64,000 bases of DNA from assembly GCA_024742415.1 (NCBI GenBank), contig JANSYN010000003.1, positions 301,048 to 365,047 on the forward strand, given 5' to 3'. The translations under genes were made by a program, and so were the position numbers. This document shows positions 48,985 through 58,630 of the stretch, piece after piece. The stretch is from Gammaproteobacteria bacterium. GTDB taxonomy: Bacteria; Pseudomonadota; Gammaproteobacteria; Pseudomonadales; Halieaceae. Every line of letters begins with the position of its first letter. Within the stretch, counting starts at the first letter, position 1. The notes under the pieces are model-generated. The model did not search any database and had not been told where the DNA came from. It saw only the letters and a program-made list of their open reading frames with translations.

Positions 48985-50855
48985 TGGAGTGGCACCTGAT
49001 GCGCCCGGAATGGCTATGGGGGCTGCTGCCGACAGCCTTGCTGGCAGCACTGCTGTGGCGAGCCCGCAGCCAGCGAGGCAGTTGGGCCGCAGTCATTGCG
49101 CCAGAACTGCTTGAGCACCTGGTGAGTGAAGACACCGCAACGCGCGCGTTCAACTATCTCCCGTTACTTTTTGCAGGATGGATCATCGCCATTCTTGCCG
49201 CCGCCGGCCCGAGCTGGGAGAAACTACCCCAGCCGGTGCAACAAAAGCAGGACGCCCTGGTCATCCTGCTTGATCTGAGTTTTTCCATGAAAGCAGCTGA
49301 CCTCCCACCCTCTAGAATCGACCGGGCACGGCAGAAGGTTATCGACATCCTGGCCAGCCGTCGCGAGGGACAAACAGCGCTGGTCGCCTATGCCGGCGAC
49401 GCCCACATCGTCACGCCGCTAACAGACGATACGCCGACAATTTCCAACCTGCTGCCTGCCCTGCACCCGGACATGATGCCCCTGCCTGGCAGCGATCCGG
49501 TAGCGGCCGTCGAACTGGCGCTCGAACTGCTGCGCTCCGCCGGTATTCGTCGCGGGCAACTGCTGCTGATCACCGACAGCATCACCGAGTCTGATACGCA
49601 GGCCATTCCGGACCTTGTGCGCAATGCCAATGTGCAACTGGCTGTGCTGGGGGTGGGCACCACGACTGGTGCACCCATTCCCCTGGAGCGCGGCGGCTTC
49701 GTCAAGGATGAAAGCGGTGCGATCGTAATGCCGGGGCTGCGAATGGACACCCTGCAACAACTGGCGCAGGACAGCGCCGGCCGTTTTGCGTCGCTCACCA
49801 TCGATGATCGTGATGTGAACTACCTGCTGGCCGCCGACAACAGCGTCGAACCCGAGCAGTTGCTGGCACTGGATCGCGGAGCCGACACATGGGATGACAA
49901 AGGCTACTGGCTGGCACTGCTGTTGCTGCCGCTGGCGTTGGGTCTGTTTCGACGCGGCTGGTTGCTGTGTGCACTGCCGCTGATGCTGATACTGCCCGCA
50001 GAATCGGCCCGCGCTGATGGCTGGGACGATCTTTGGCTGACGCGGGATCAGCAGGCACAACGCGCATTACAGCAGGGTGACAATGAGCGCGCCGCCAGCC
50101 TGTTTGAACGCAATGACTGGGCAGGTAAAGCTGCCTACAACGCAGAGGACTTCACCCAGGCCGCGGAACGATTCGCCCAGGGCGACAGCGCCGATGACTG
50201 GTACAACCGCGGTAACGCGCTGGCGCGGGCGGGAAACCTCGAAGAAGCTGCGCAGGCCTACCGACAGTCGTTGCAGCGCGAGCCAGGCGCAGAGGATGCA
50301 CAGGCAAACCTGGAACTGATAGAACAGCTGCAGCAGCAACAGCAATCCCGGCAGGAAGGTGGCGGACAGCCCGGTAACCAGCAAAAAGAACAGGACGAGG
50401 GCTCGCAAGCGGGTCAATCGCCCGATGGCTCTGAAGGTGAGCAAGGGGACAGCAACGCGCAGCAGAACTCAAACGATGCCGCCGCGTCCGCAGACGATCC
50501 ACAGCAGAGCAACGACCAGCAATCACCCGGACAAGCGCAGGACGCCGCAGAGTCGCCAGCGCAAGACACCCCGCAGGCGAGCAGCCAACCCGACAGTGCA
50601 CAGGATGAACCCGAGGCCAGCGCGAACAATACTGCAGGCGCCGCAGCGGATGCTGAAGCGTCGACGGCACAGCAGGGCGAGGCCGCGGGAGCGCAAGCCC
50701 AATCGCTGGAGCAGTCTGAACTTGACCAGGCGACAGAACAATGGCTGCGCCGGGTACCGGATGATCCTTCGGGGCTGCTGCGCCAGAAGTTCCGTTTTGA
50801 GAGCGAAAGACGCAAGCGTCAGGGAAACAGGAGAAGCAATGAAACCTACTGGTAG
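48984..50855 (+). CDS. VWA + TPR protein with Gln/Ser/Asp-rich tail (BatB-BatC fusion type)
   Basis: VILLDLSFSMKAADLPPSRIDRA; YNRGNALARAGNLEEAAQAYRQSLQREPGAEDAQANLELI; low-complexity C-terminus. Confidence 0.92.
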   Translation: MEWHLMRPEWLWGLLPTALLAALLWRARSQRGSWAAVIAPELLEHLVSEDTATRAFNYLPLLFAGWIIAILAAAGPSWEKLPQPVQQKQDALVILLDLSFSMKAADLPPSRIDRARQKVIDILASRREGQTALVAYAGDAHIVTPLTDDTPTISNLLPALHPDMMPLPGSDPVAAVELALELLRSAGIRRGQLLLITDSITESDTQAIPDLVRNANVQLAVLGVGTTTGAPIPLERGGFVKDESGAIVMPGLRMDTLQQLAQDSAGRFASLTIDDRDVNYLLAADNSVEPEQLLALDRGADTWDDKGYWLALLLLPLALGLFRRGWLLCALPLMLILPAESARADGWDDLWLTRDQQAQRALQQGDNERAASLFERNDWAGKAAYNAEDFTQAAERFAQGDSADDWYNRGNALARAGNLEEAAQAYRQSLQREPGAEDAQANLELIEQLQQQQQSRQEGGGQPGNQQKEQDEGSQAGQSPDGSEGEQGDSNAQQNSNDAAASADDPQQSNDQQSPGQAQDAAESPAQDTPQASSQPDSAQDEPEASANNTAGAAADAEASTAQQGEAAGAQAQSLEQSELDQATEQWLRRVPDDPSGLLRQKFRFESERRKRQGNRRSNETYW

Positions 50856-52536
50856 AGGATTGCGCGCCCCACTCTTGCTGTTACTGGTATGGATGTGCAG
50901 CAGCGCACTGGCTGAAGTCACGGCCATTGTTGATCGAAATACGCTGCAGCTGGGCGATTCTTTCCGTCTTATTATCACCGTGACTGAGGATGAAGAACTC
51001 AGCACGCTCGACTTGACTCCCCTGCAGGCAGACTTCGATATTCTGCAACGCTCCACCAACAGTCAGACCAACATCGTCAATGGTCGGCGCTCACACACCA
51101 AGCAGCTGCACATCGACCTGGCACCGCGAGTTGAGGGCAGCCTGCAAATCCCGTCACTGAACGTCGATGGCACGTTTACGCGCCCGATCACTCTACGTGT
51201 CACGCCAGCAGCAGACATGGGCAGCGCAGACCAGCCGCTGGTGTTTGAGGCCGAGGTGGACAAGCAAGCGGTGTACGTTCAGGGGCAGTTGCTGCTCACC
51301 GTGCGAATCAAGCAGGCCATCAACCTCGACAACCGGACAATCAGCGAGCTGGAACTTGACAACGCGTTTGTCAAACCCCTGGAACAGGTGTCATTCCAGC
51401 GCACAATCAATGGCCGCAACTGGCTGGTGCATGAAATCCGCTATGCGATCTTCCCGGAGCAGAGTGGTGTCCTGGAGATTCCGTCGCAGGTGTTTACCGC
51501 GCGTGAAGTCGTCGCCCGGCGCAGCCTGTTTGACCTGGGCGGTACCGGCGCCAGGCTGCGCCGCGCCACAGACCCCATCCGCATCGATGTGCTGGCGCGA
51601 CCGCGGCATTTTCCCGCGAGCACCTGGCTACCGGCAAGCTCACTCACTATCGAGGAAGAGTGGTCCACACCCCCGGAGCAACTCAAGGTCGGCGAGTCGG
51701 CCACCCGCACGATAAGACTGCGCGGTGAAGGGTTGCAAGGTGCACAACTGCCACCGACCCTGTTCACGCCAGGTGACGGCGTCAAGTACTACCCGGATCA
51801 ACCACAAATCGACGAACTGGAGAACGCCTCTGGCCTGGTCGGCGTACGCGAGGATAGCGCCGCCCTGGTGCCGACGCGCGCCGGGCTGCTGGTGCTGCCG
51901 GAAATACGCCTGCCCTGGTGGGACACCGCCAACAATCGCGTGCGCTATGCGACCCTGCCCGAAAGAACGATTGATGTGGGTGCGGGCAGCCTGAACCTGC
52001 CGCCCGTATTGCCAACAAACGAGACAGCGCCCGTTGCAGCGCGCGCACCGGGCACCTCACAGACAGCGACGCAGGCGATCAGCGCAGGCACCAGCGGATG
52101 GTGGCAGCTCAGTACCGTCGCTGCCCTGCTGGGCTGGTTGGCCACCGTAGCGTTCTTCCTCTATGGTCGTCGCGGCACAACGGCCACAAGTAGCAGCACC
52201 CCCGACGATCCGAATGAAACAGCCTGCTTTAACGCCCTGCTGAGCGCCTGCAAAAACAACGACCCGCTGGCCGCGCGCAACGCGCTGCGGGCCTGGCTGC
52301 TCTGCGCGCAGCCTGCACAGGCAGCGAGCAACAACCGGCCTCCCACACTGGATCTTGAACTTCAGGACGAGACCTTACGCAGCCTGTGTGCAGAGCTCGA
52401 CGCCAGCGTATTTGGCAAGCAGCCGACGCCGTGGTCCGGCGCTGCGCTTGCCCAGGCACTGGGTGCCTATCGCTCCAGGCAGAAAAAAAACCGGAAAGCA
52501 GGGGCGAACACACTCACGCTCTACCCTGCGGCGTGA
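50839..52536 (+). CDS. BatD family protein
   Basis: Signal peptide; ITVTEDEELSTLDLTPLQADFDILQRSTNSQTNIVNGR; IRYAIFPEQSGVLEIPSQVF. Confidence 0.92.
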   Translation: MKPTGRGLRAPLLLLLVWMCSSALAEVTAIVDRNTLQLGDSFRLIITVTEDEELSTLDLTPLQADFDILQRSTNSQTNIVNGRRSHTKQLHIDLAPRVEGSLQIPSLNVDGTFTRPITLRVTPAADMGSADQPLVFEAEVDKQAVYVQGQLLLTVRIKQAINLDNRTISELELDNAFVKPLEQVSFQRTINGRNWLVHEIRYAIFPEQSGVLEIPSQVFTAREVVARRSLFDLGGTGARLRRATDPIRIDVLARPRHFPASTWLPASSLTIEEEWSTPPEQLKVGESATRTIRLRGEGLQGAQLPPTLFTPGDGVKYYPDQPQIDELENASGLVGVREDSAALVPTRAGLLVLPEIRLPWWDTANNRVRYATLPERTIDVGAGSLNLPPVLPTNETAPVAARAPGTSQTATQAISAGTSGWWQLSTVAALLGWLATVAFFLYGRRGTTATSSSTPDDPNETACFNALLSACKNNDPLAARNALRAWLLCAQPAQAASNNRPPTLDLELQDETLRSLCAELDASVFGKQPTPWSGAALAQALGAYRSRQKKNRKAGANTLTLYPAA

Positions 52537-52552
52537 CACTGTTACTACGAGA

Positions 52553-55213
52553 TCAATCCAGAGACTTGCTGACGACCTCGTTGACATCCGGCGACAGTGA
52601 CGCTGCATCGGCTATGCGCTGCAACTGCGCCTGCATCAGGGCCTGGCCACTGCGATAGTTGCGCCATTTTGTCAGCGGACCCAGCAAGCGCGCGGCAATC
52701 TGGGGATTCAGCGCGTCCAGTTGCAGCACGATGTCGGCAAGCAGCGCATAGCCAGCTCCATCTTCACGATGAAAACCTACCGCATTTTGGCCACAGAAAG
52801 CACCCACGAGGGAACGCACCTTGTTCGGATTGTGCAGGTCAAACTGGGGGTGTTGCAGAAGGCCCTGAATTCGTTCAACCGCATCCGGGCCGGGGATACA
52901 TGCCTGCACCTGTAACCACTGGTTAACGACAAGGGGCTCGTGCTGCCACTGTTGCAGGAAGTCTGCGAGCACCTGCTCACGCTGCTCGGGCTGACCATAG
53001 AACACTATGGCCTGCAGGGCCGCCAGGCGATCCGTCATGTTGCTGGCTCCCCGGTATTGTTCCATGGCCAGGTGCAGGTTGGCAGGGTCGCTACTGACCA
53101 GAAAACCCAGGCAACAGTTACGCAGTGCGCGCTGCGCCATCTGCTGCGCATCGGCCGCGTATGGCGCGTTACTGGCCAGGGACGCGTAGCGCTGCAACAG
53201 TGCGGTGCCAAGCTGCTGCCCCACAGTGCGCTTGAGGTACTCCCTCGCTGCGTGGATGGCATGCACATCAGCACCGCCCTTGCGACTGGCAAGTTCCGCC
53301 AGGTAGTTTTCACTCGGCAGGCTCAGCATTTCGGCAACCATCGCGGCGTCCAGCGATTCATCGGCAAGCAACCTTGCGATGGCCTCGATATAGAGCGGGT
53401 CGACTCCCGGATCATGGCCGTCCTGCTGCGCCTGCTGCACATGGGTAATGGTCGCCGTGGCGAGTTTCTGCGCGCTGTCCCAGCGCACAAAGCCATCGTC
53501 ATCGCGGCTCATTAGCTTCGCCAACTGCTCTGAGGTGAAATCATAGTGCAGTCGCACCGGCGCGGAAAAACCGCGCAACAGCGATGGCACCGGCCGCTCT
53601 GGCAGGCCCTCAAAAACAAAGCTGTGCTGTGCCTGCGTGAGAGGCAGCACGCGGTGGGTATTGTCGGCGGTTTCGTTATCGTCAGGCAGGCCCTTGATAC
53701 GCAGCGGCAGATTGCCACCGTCACCGAGCAAGCCCATGGCCAGCGGAATGAACATCGGTTCTTTTTCTGGCTGGCCGGGCGTTGGCGGGCACGATTGGCG
53801 CACGTCGAGGCGGTACTCGCCACTGCCCTCATCCCAATGATCGGTTACCAACAGTTCGGGCGTGCCGGCCTGTGAATACCAGCGGCGAAACTGCTGCAGG
53901 TCTACACCACTGGCGTCCTCCATGGCCACAACAAAGTCTTCACAGGTCACCGCCTGGCCGTCGTGCCGGTCGAAGTAGAGATCCGATCCCGCGCGAAAGG
54001 CCGCCGCCCCGAGTAGCGTATGGATCATGCGCACTACCTCGGCGCCCTTTTCATAGACCGTCAGCGTGTAGAAGTTGTTGATCTCCATGTACGAATCCGG
54101 GCGCACCGGATGCGCCAGCGGACCCGCATCCTCAGCAAACTGCGCAGTGCGCAACAAGGTGACATCCTCTACCCGTTTCACAGTGCGCGAACCCATGTCG
54201 GCAGAGAACTCAGCATCGCGAAAAACGGTAAAGCCTTCTTTCAGGCTGAGTTGAAACCAGTCCCTGCAGGTAACGCGATTTCCGCTCCAGTTGTGGAAGT
54301 ACTCGTGCGCCACAATAGCCTGCACGCGCGCAAACCCCATGTCGGTGGTTGTTTCCGGGCTACACAGTACACACGAGGTATTGAATATATTGAGGCTCTT
54401 GTTCTCCATCGCACCCATGTTGAAATCATCAACGGCGACAATATTGAAAATCTCAAGATCGTATTCACGACCGTAGACCTCTTCATCCCAGCGCATGGAC
54501 TGTTTGAGCGACAACATAGCGTAGTCGCACTTGTTGATGTCTTTTTCCTCAACGTAAATACGCAGGGTGACCTCGCGTGCGCTGCAGGTGATGTAGGTAT
54601 CTTCAATGTAAGAAAGCTCACCGGCGACCAGTGCGAACAGGTAGGCAGGCTTCGGGAAAGGGTCATGCCAGACCGCGCGGTGACGGCCGTTATCCAGCGC
54701 GCAACTCTGCGTCAGGTTGCCGTTGCTCAACAACACCGGGTAGCGCGCGCTGTCGGCATCTACCGTCACCGTAAACACGGACATTACGTCAGGGCGATCC
54801 AGGTAGTAAGTCATCTTGCGAAAGCCCTCGGCCTCGCATTGCGTACAAAACATCGTGCGAGACTTGTACAGGCCCTCCAGCGAGGTATTGTCCTGCGGAC
54901 GGATACGCGTGGTGCAGTTCAGGACGTACTCGTCGGGCACGTTCGCAATGATCAGGCTGTCTGCCGTGCACTCGTAAGCAGACACAGGCAGTGCGGTGCC
55001 ATCGATAGCCAGTGCGACAAGTTCCAGTTCCTGGCCGTGCAGTTGCAGCGCGGCATCGGGCCGCCCTGCTGCAGCATTGCGCTGCATCTGCAGCGTTGAA
55101 TGCACCAGCGCGTGGTCTTCAAAGAGCTCAAAATGCAGCTGCGTGCGCGTGATCAGAAAATCGGGAACGCGGTAGTCCCTGGCATAAATAGTGACTGCAC
55201 TGGCTTCGCGCAT
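52553..55213 (-). CDS. pepN: Aminopeptidase N
   Basis: GAMENKSLNIFN, VAHEYFHNWSGNRVTCRDWFQLSLKEG. Confidence 0.96.
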   Translation of the reverse strand: MREASAVTIYARDYRVPDFLITRTQLHFELFEDHALVHSTLQMQRNAAAGRPDAALQLHGQELELVALAIDGTALPVSAYECTADSLIIANVPDEYVLNCTTRIRPQDNTSLEGLYKSRTMFCTQCEAEGFRKMTYYLDRPDVMSVFTVTVDADSARYPVLLSNGNLTQSCALDNGRHRAVWHDPFPKPAYLFALVAGELSYIEDTYITCSAREVTLRIYVEEKDINKCDYAMLSLKQSMRWDEEVYGREYDLEIFNIVAVDDFNMGAMENKSLNIFNTSCVLCSPETTTDMGFARVQAIVAHEYFHNWSGNRVTCRDWFQLSLKEGFTVFRDAEFSADMGSRTVKRVEDVTLLRTAQFAEDAGPLAHPVRPDSYMEINNFYTLTVYEKGAEVVRMIHTLLGAAAFRAGSDLYFDRHDGQAVTCEDFVVAMEDASGVDLQQFRRWYSQAGTPELLVTDHWDEGSGEYRLDVRQSCPPTPGQPEKEPMFIPLAMGLLGDGGNLPLRIKGLPDDNETADNTHRVLPLTQAQHSFVFEGLPERPVPSLLRGFSAPVRLHYDFTSEQLAKLMSRDDDGFVRWDSAQKLATATITHVQQAQQDGHDPGVDPLYIEAIARLLADESLDAAMVAEMLSLPSENYLAELASRKGGADVHAIHAAREYLKRTVGQQLGTALLQRYASLASNAPYAADAQQMAQRALRNCCLGFLVSSDPANLHLAMEQYRGASNMTDRLAALQAIVFYGQPEQREQVLADFLQQWQHEPLVVNQWLQVQACIPGPDAVERIQGLLQHPQFDLHNPNKVRSLVGAFCGQNAVGFHREDGAGYALLADIVLQLDALNPQIAARLLGPLTKWRNYRSGQALMQAQLQRIADAASLSPDVNEVVSKSLD

Positions 55214-55217
55214 GATC

Positions 55218-56054
55218 CTAACTCCCCGCTGACAGCGTCAGGTGATAGCCACCATACTTACGCATATTGATGACGCCGGTATCAAACAAAAGGTACTGCC
55301 CCTTGATACCCAACAGCGTTCCCTCGACACTGGGCTGCTTGTCAAGGTTGAACGACGAGACCTTGTCGGGGTACTCAAGCACCGGATACGAAATTGACAC
55401 TTCGTCGGCATCGTCCAGCGGCTGAATGGACTGCAGCCCATGCTCCTGCCAGAGGCGTTCAAGGCCTTCGGCACACGCGCTGAACAGCTGCGCCCTGTCC
55501 GCTTCAAGATCGCGCGGCTCGGCATCCCCCTTGAGCATCGTGCGCCAATTGGTTTTGTCGGCCACATGCTGCCCCAACAGCACTTCGACCAGGCCAGAAT
55601 GCAGGCGCGAAGACACGCGAAAGATAGGCCTTGCCTGGGTGGCTCCCTGGTCCATCCAGCGTGTAGGCACCTGGGTGCCCCGGGTGATGCCTACCTTCAG
55701 GCCCGAGGTATTGGCCAGGTACACGATGTGGTCGATCATGCAGTGCGTCTCACCCCACTGTGGTTCACGGCATGTTCCCTGGGCGTAATGACATTTTTGG
55801 GGACTCATGATGCAGGTATCGCACTGAGCCAGTCGCTTGAAACAGGGATAACAGTACCCCTGGTTAAAACTCTTACTGGTTTTGCGATCGCAGTGGATGC
55901 AGTTGATCACCCCACTGTACTCCAGCTTCAGGTGTTGGCCGAGGAAGGGGTTGAGATCGACCTCGTGCTCGCCCAACAGCATGGTGTATTGAACGGGCGC
56001 GTCCAACGCATTGCGCATCTTGCGTACGGCACCGGCGGCGACTGTGTCGGTCAA
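55218..56054 (-). CDS. DUF2797 domain-containing protein
   Basis: GVINCIHCDRKTSKSFNQGYCYPCFKRLAQCDTCIMSPQKCHYAQGTCREPQWGE; TTG 56054 (LTDTVAAGAVRKM) favoured, ORF open to ATG 56279. Confidence 0.85.
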   Translation of the reverse strand: MTDTVAAGAVRKMRNALDAPVQYTMLLGEHEVDLNPFLGQHLKLEYSGVINCIHCDRKTSKSFNQGYCYPCFKRLAQCDTCIMSPQKCHYAQGTCREPQWGETHCMIDHIVYLANTSGLKVGITRGTQVPTRWMDQGATQARPIFRVSSRLHSGLVEVLLGQHVADKTNWRTMLKGDAEPRDLEADRAQLFSACAEGLERLWQEHGLQSIQPLDDADEVSISYPVLEYPDKVSSFNLDKQPSVEGTLLGIKGQYLLFDTGVINMRKYGGYHLTLSAGS

Positions 56055-56080
56055 GGCTTTACTCCATGCTCTTGTGTGGA

Positions 56081-56140
56081 TTGTATTGGTCGTTGTGTTG
56101 GCCGTTGTGCTGGCCGTTGTGTTGGTCGATGTATTGATCG
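56081..56140. repeat. 12-bp tandem repeat (TTGTGTTGGCCG), 5 units
   Basis: ttgtattggtcg ttgtgttggccg ttgtgctggccg ttgtgttggtcg atgtattgatcg. Confidence 0.9.
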
Positions 56141-56317
56141 TTATTCCAAAGGCTGTGTCTGCTGTTGTACCGGGTATTGCTTCGCTGCCCGCTGTCATGC
56201 CAATGATGTCGCAGGCGGCATCCACAGTTATCCTGCAAAAGGCCGCCCTGCGCACCGTCACAGGTCTGGGAAAACTCATTCACGATGCTGGTCGAGACAG
56301 GCGCACAATCGCCCTGT

Positions 56318-56617
56318 TCAGTCTTTCCAGTTCAGCGGCTGGACCACCGCTTCATCGGTGGCATGATCGCTCGGCTGTTGCCTGCTGCTGCCCGCGCGCG
56401 CTGCGAGTGTTGTCGCCTTCTTCCCCTTGTCGATAAACCCTACACGCTCGTGCTCGGGCAGGTGCTGCTCACCCCAGGCGATCACGGCTTGCATGGTCGA
56501 TTCCATTTGCTGCGGGGTGAGTGCCCTGCCATCAGGCCAGCGGCCAATCTCCAGCGCGCGGACCATCCTGTGATAGATGTCTGGCGTCATCTGGCTGATG
56601 AGTTGATGATAGTCCAT
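56318..56617 (-). CDS. DUF1315 (YeaC-like) protein
   Basis: MTPDIYHRMVRALEIGRWPDGRALTPQQMESTMQAVIAWGEQHLPEHERVGFIDKG. Confidence 0.92.
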   Translation of the reverse strand: MDYHQLISQMTPDIYHRMVRALEIGRWPDGRALTPQQMESTMQAVIAWGEQHLPEHERVGFIDKGKKATTLAARAGSSRQQPSDHATDEAVVQPLNWKD

Positions 56618-56641
56618 GCACTGGCCCCTGCGTCGCGGCTA

Positions 56642-57517
56642 TTATAACGGTGCGGGCGGGCCAGTGTCCTCGTCCCAACGCGCTTTCAACGCAAAAATTG
56701 CACCCAGTACGCCGCCAGCGAGAATACCGGCGAGGTGTGCGGCGTTGGCGATCGCGCCAAAACCCAGCGCTTCGATCACGCCCAACAGGCAGGCCACCAG
56801 CCAACCCACCATAAACAGCATAACCGCAGGTTGTGGCTGGATTTGCCAGGCAGGATGCAACAAGGGCGCCACCCAGGCAAAACCCAACAAACCATAGACA
56901 ACTCCGGACATCCCACCAAACAGCCCGGGGCCACCGTAGACGTACTGGCAGACATTGGACACCAGCGCGATCACCATGCAAATCATCAGCGCGTTGAAAT
57001 GCCCAACGACCACCTCGACCCGCCTGCCCAACTCCCACAACCAGAGGCAGTTAAAGACAATATGCAACCAGCCAAAGTGCAAAAATACGGGTGTCAGCAG
57101 CCGCCAGTACTGGCCGTCCATGCTGTGAAAAAACAGGCGCTCGTTGTCGATACTAAAAGGAATGAAACTCAGCGCCTGGACAACCGGCAGCAGTTGCAGA
57201 AGGTACGTCGCAATAAACGCCAGCACACAGGCCAGGATCAACATCAGCATCACAGGTGCGTAGAACGCCGCCGTGCCCAGCGCCAGCCCCCGCTGAGCGA
57301 AGGCGGTTTCCTGCAACTCTATTTGCAGTTGCCCACTGCGCCATGCACGATACAGTTCAGTCACCGGGGCGACATCTTCCGCGCGCGTCACCTCAAGCAC
57401 CTGTCTGCCATGCTGCTCGCTGATCCGGTGCATCACCCCCTTTTGCTGCAGCACGGCGCTCAGGGGCAGCAAGTCCTGTTCCAGTGGTGCCTCAAGGGCT
57501 TTATACAACTGCGCCAT
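56642..57517 (-). CDS. Rhomboid family intramembrane serine protease
   Basis: FLHFGWLHIVFNCLWLWELGRRVE, GGMSGVVYGLLGF catalytic Ser, NAAHLAGILAGGVLGA catalytic His. Confidence 0.93.
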   Translation of the reverse strand: MAQLYKALEAPLEQDLLPLSAVLQQKGVMHRISEQHGRQVLEVTRAEDVAPVTELYRAWRSGQLQIELQETAFAQRGLALGTAAFYAPVMLMLILACVLAFIATYLLQLLPVVQALSFIPFSIDNERLFFHSMDGQYWRLLTPVFLHFGWLHIVFNCLWLWELGRRVEVVVGHFNALMICMVIALVSNVCQYVYGGPGLFGGMSGVVYGLLGFAWVAPLLHPAWQIQPQPAVMLFMVGWLVACLLGVIEALGFGAIANAAHLAGILAGGVLGAIFALKARWDEDTGPPAPL

Positions 57518-57556
57518 TGCTTGTGCTCTTCATACCATGGGTACATGTTGTGGCTG

Positions 57557-57613
57557 TGGATTGATGTTTGGGCCGTGGCTTGATGTTTGGGCCGTGGCTT
57601 GATGTTTGGAAAA
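57557..57613. repeat. 19-bp tandem repeat (TGGCTTGATGTTTGGGCCG), 3 units
   Basis: tggattgatgtttgggccg tggcttgatgtttgggccg tggcttgatgtttggaaaa. Confidence 0.92.
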
Positions 57614-57684
57614 GCCGAGCCGACGAACCAGGCAATACGCCAAGACAGTGCCCATAACGCGCACCACACTGCGCACAGGTGCCA

Positions 57685-58569
57685 TCAGTTCACCAAAGCA
57701 TTACTCCAGCGCAGTTTGTCGCGACAGCTGGCATAAAAGCTGTGACCTACCGGATGCAACAAGGTCATGCGATCGGGCTTCTTGCGTATGTGAACGGAAT
57801 CGCCCGGCGCTGCGATCATTGTGATGTGTCCATCGCAGGTCACCGGCGGGTGCAGGTGGTTGCGGTCCAGGATATCCACGCGGATATCAGAATTGCCATC
57901 CACCACAATAGGCCGACTACTCAGCGCATGGGGGAACATCGGCACCAGTACAATAGCGTCCAGCGCGGGGTGCATGATCGGACCGCCCCCTGACAGAGAA
58001 TAAGCCGTGGAGCCAGTGGGTGTGGAAACAATCAGACCATCAGCGCGCTGGCGATAGACAAAGGCGTCGTTGATGTACAGTTCGTACTCGATCATGCGCG
58101 CCGAGGTGCCGGAGTTCACCACCACATCGTTCAGGGCATCACCACTGGCAATGCGCTTGCCGTTGCGCAGAACATCCGCATCGAGCAAGAAGCGGCTCTC
58201 GGACTCATACTGGCCTGCCAGCACCGCAGGAATCTGTTCGCTCATATCATCTGGCGTAATATCCGTGAGGAACCCCAGCCGCCCGCGGTTAACGCCGATC
58301 ACCGGTGTTTCATACTTGGCCAGCGTCCTGGCAGCACTGAGCAGACTGCCGTCACCACCAATCACGATGACCAGGTCGGCCCGCGCGCCGATACTCTCGC
58401 GCGTTGTCATCTCGGCACGGTCATCGTGGAAAATCTCGGCCAGGTCATTCTCCACCAGAACGTCGACTGCCAGCGGTGCGAGTAACTGCAGTAATTGCTC
58501 TAGCACTTCTGCCAGGTCTGCCTGCTGGTGGCGCCCAAGGAGCCCGATGGTTTTAAACGCTGTGTGCAT
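57685..58569 (-). CDS. nadK: NAD(+) kinase
   Basis: VIGGDGSLLSAARTL, GVNRGRLGFLTDI, DALNDVVVNSG, STPTGSTAYSLSGGGPI. Confidence 0.95.
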   Translation of the reverse strand: MHTAFKTIGLLGRHQQADLAEVLEQLLQLLAPLAVDVLVENDLAEIFHDDRAEMTTRESIGARADLVIVIGGDGSLLSAARTLAKYETPVIGVNRGRLGFLTDITPDDMSEQIPAVLAGQYESESRFLLDADVLRNGKRIASGDALNDVVVNSGTSARMIEYELYINDAFVYRQRADGLIVSTPTGSTAYSLSGGGPIMHPALDAIVLVPMFPHALSSRPIVVDGNSDIRVDILDRNHLHPPVTCDGHITMIAAPGDSVHIRKKPDRMTLLHPVGHSFYASCRDKLRWSNALVN

Positions 58570-58630
58570 AAAGCCTGACGCCCCGATGGTATTGGCTGCT
58601 ATTATAACGTTGAAGCCACAGTGTAGCGCA

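Noticed and set aside
50359-50838. 160-aa Arg-rich upstream extension of the batD frame overlapping the VWA/TPR gene
   Set aside because: Composition is the frame-shifted image of the Gln/Asp-rich tail; batD has a proper start and signal peptide at 50839.
54020-55099. 359-aa plus-strand ORF antisense to pepN
   Set aside because: Shadow ORF; pepN on the opposite strand is unambiguous.
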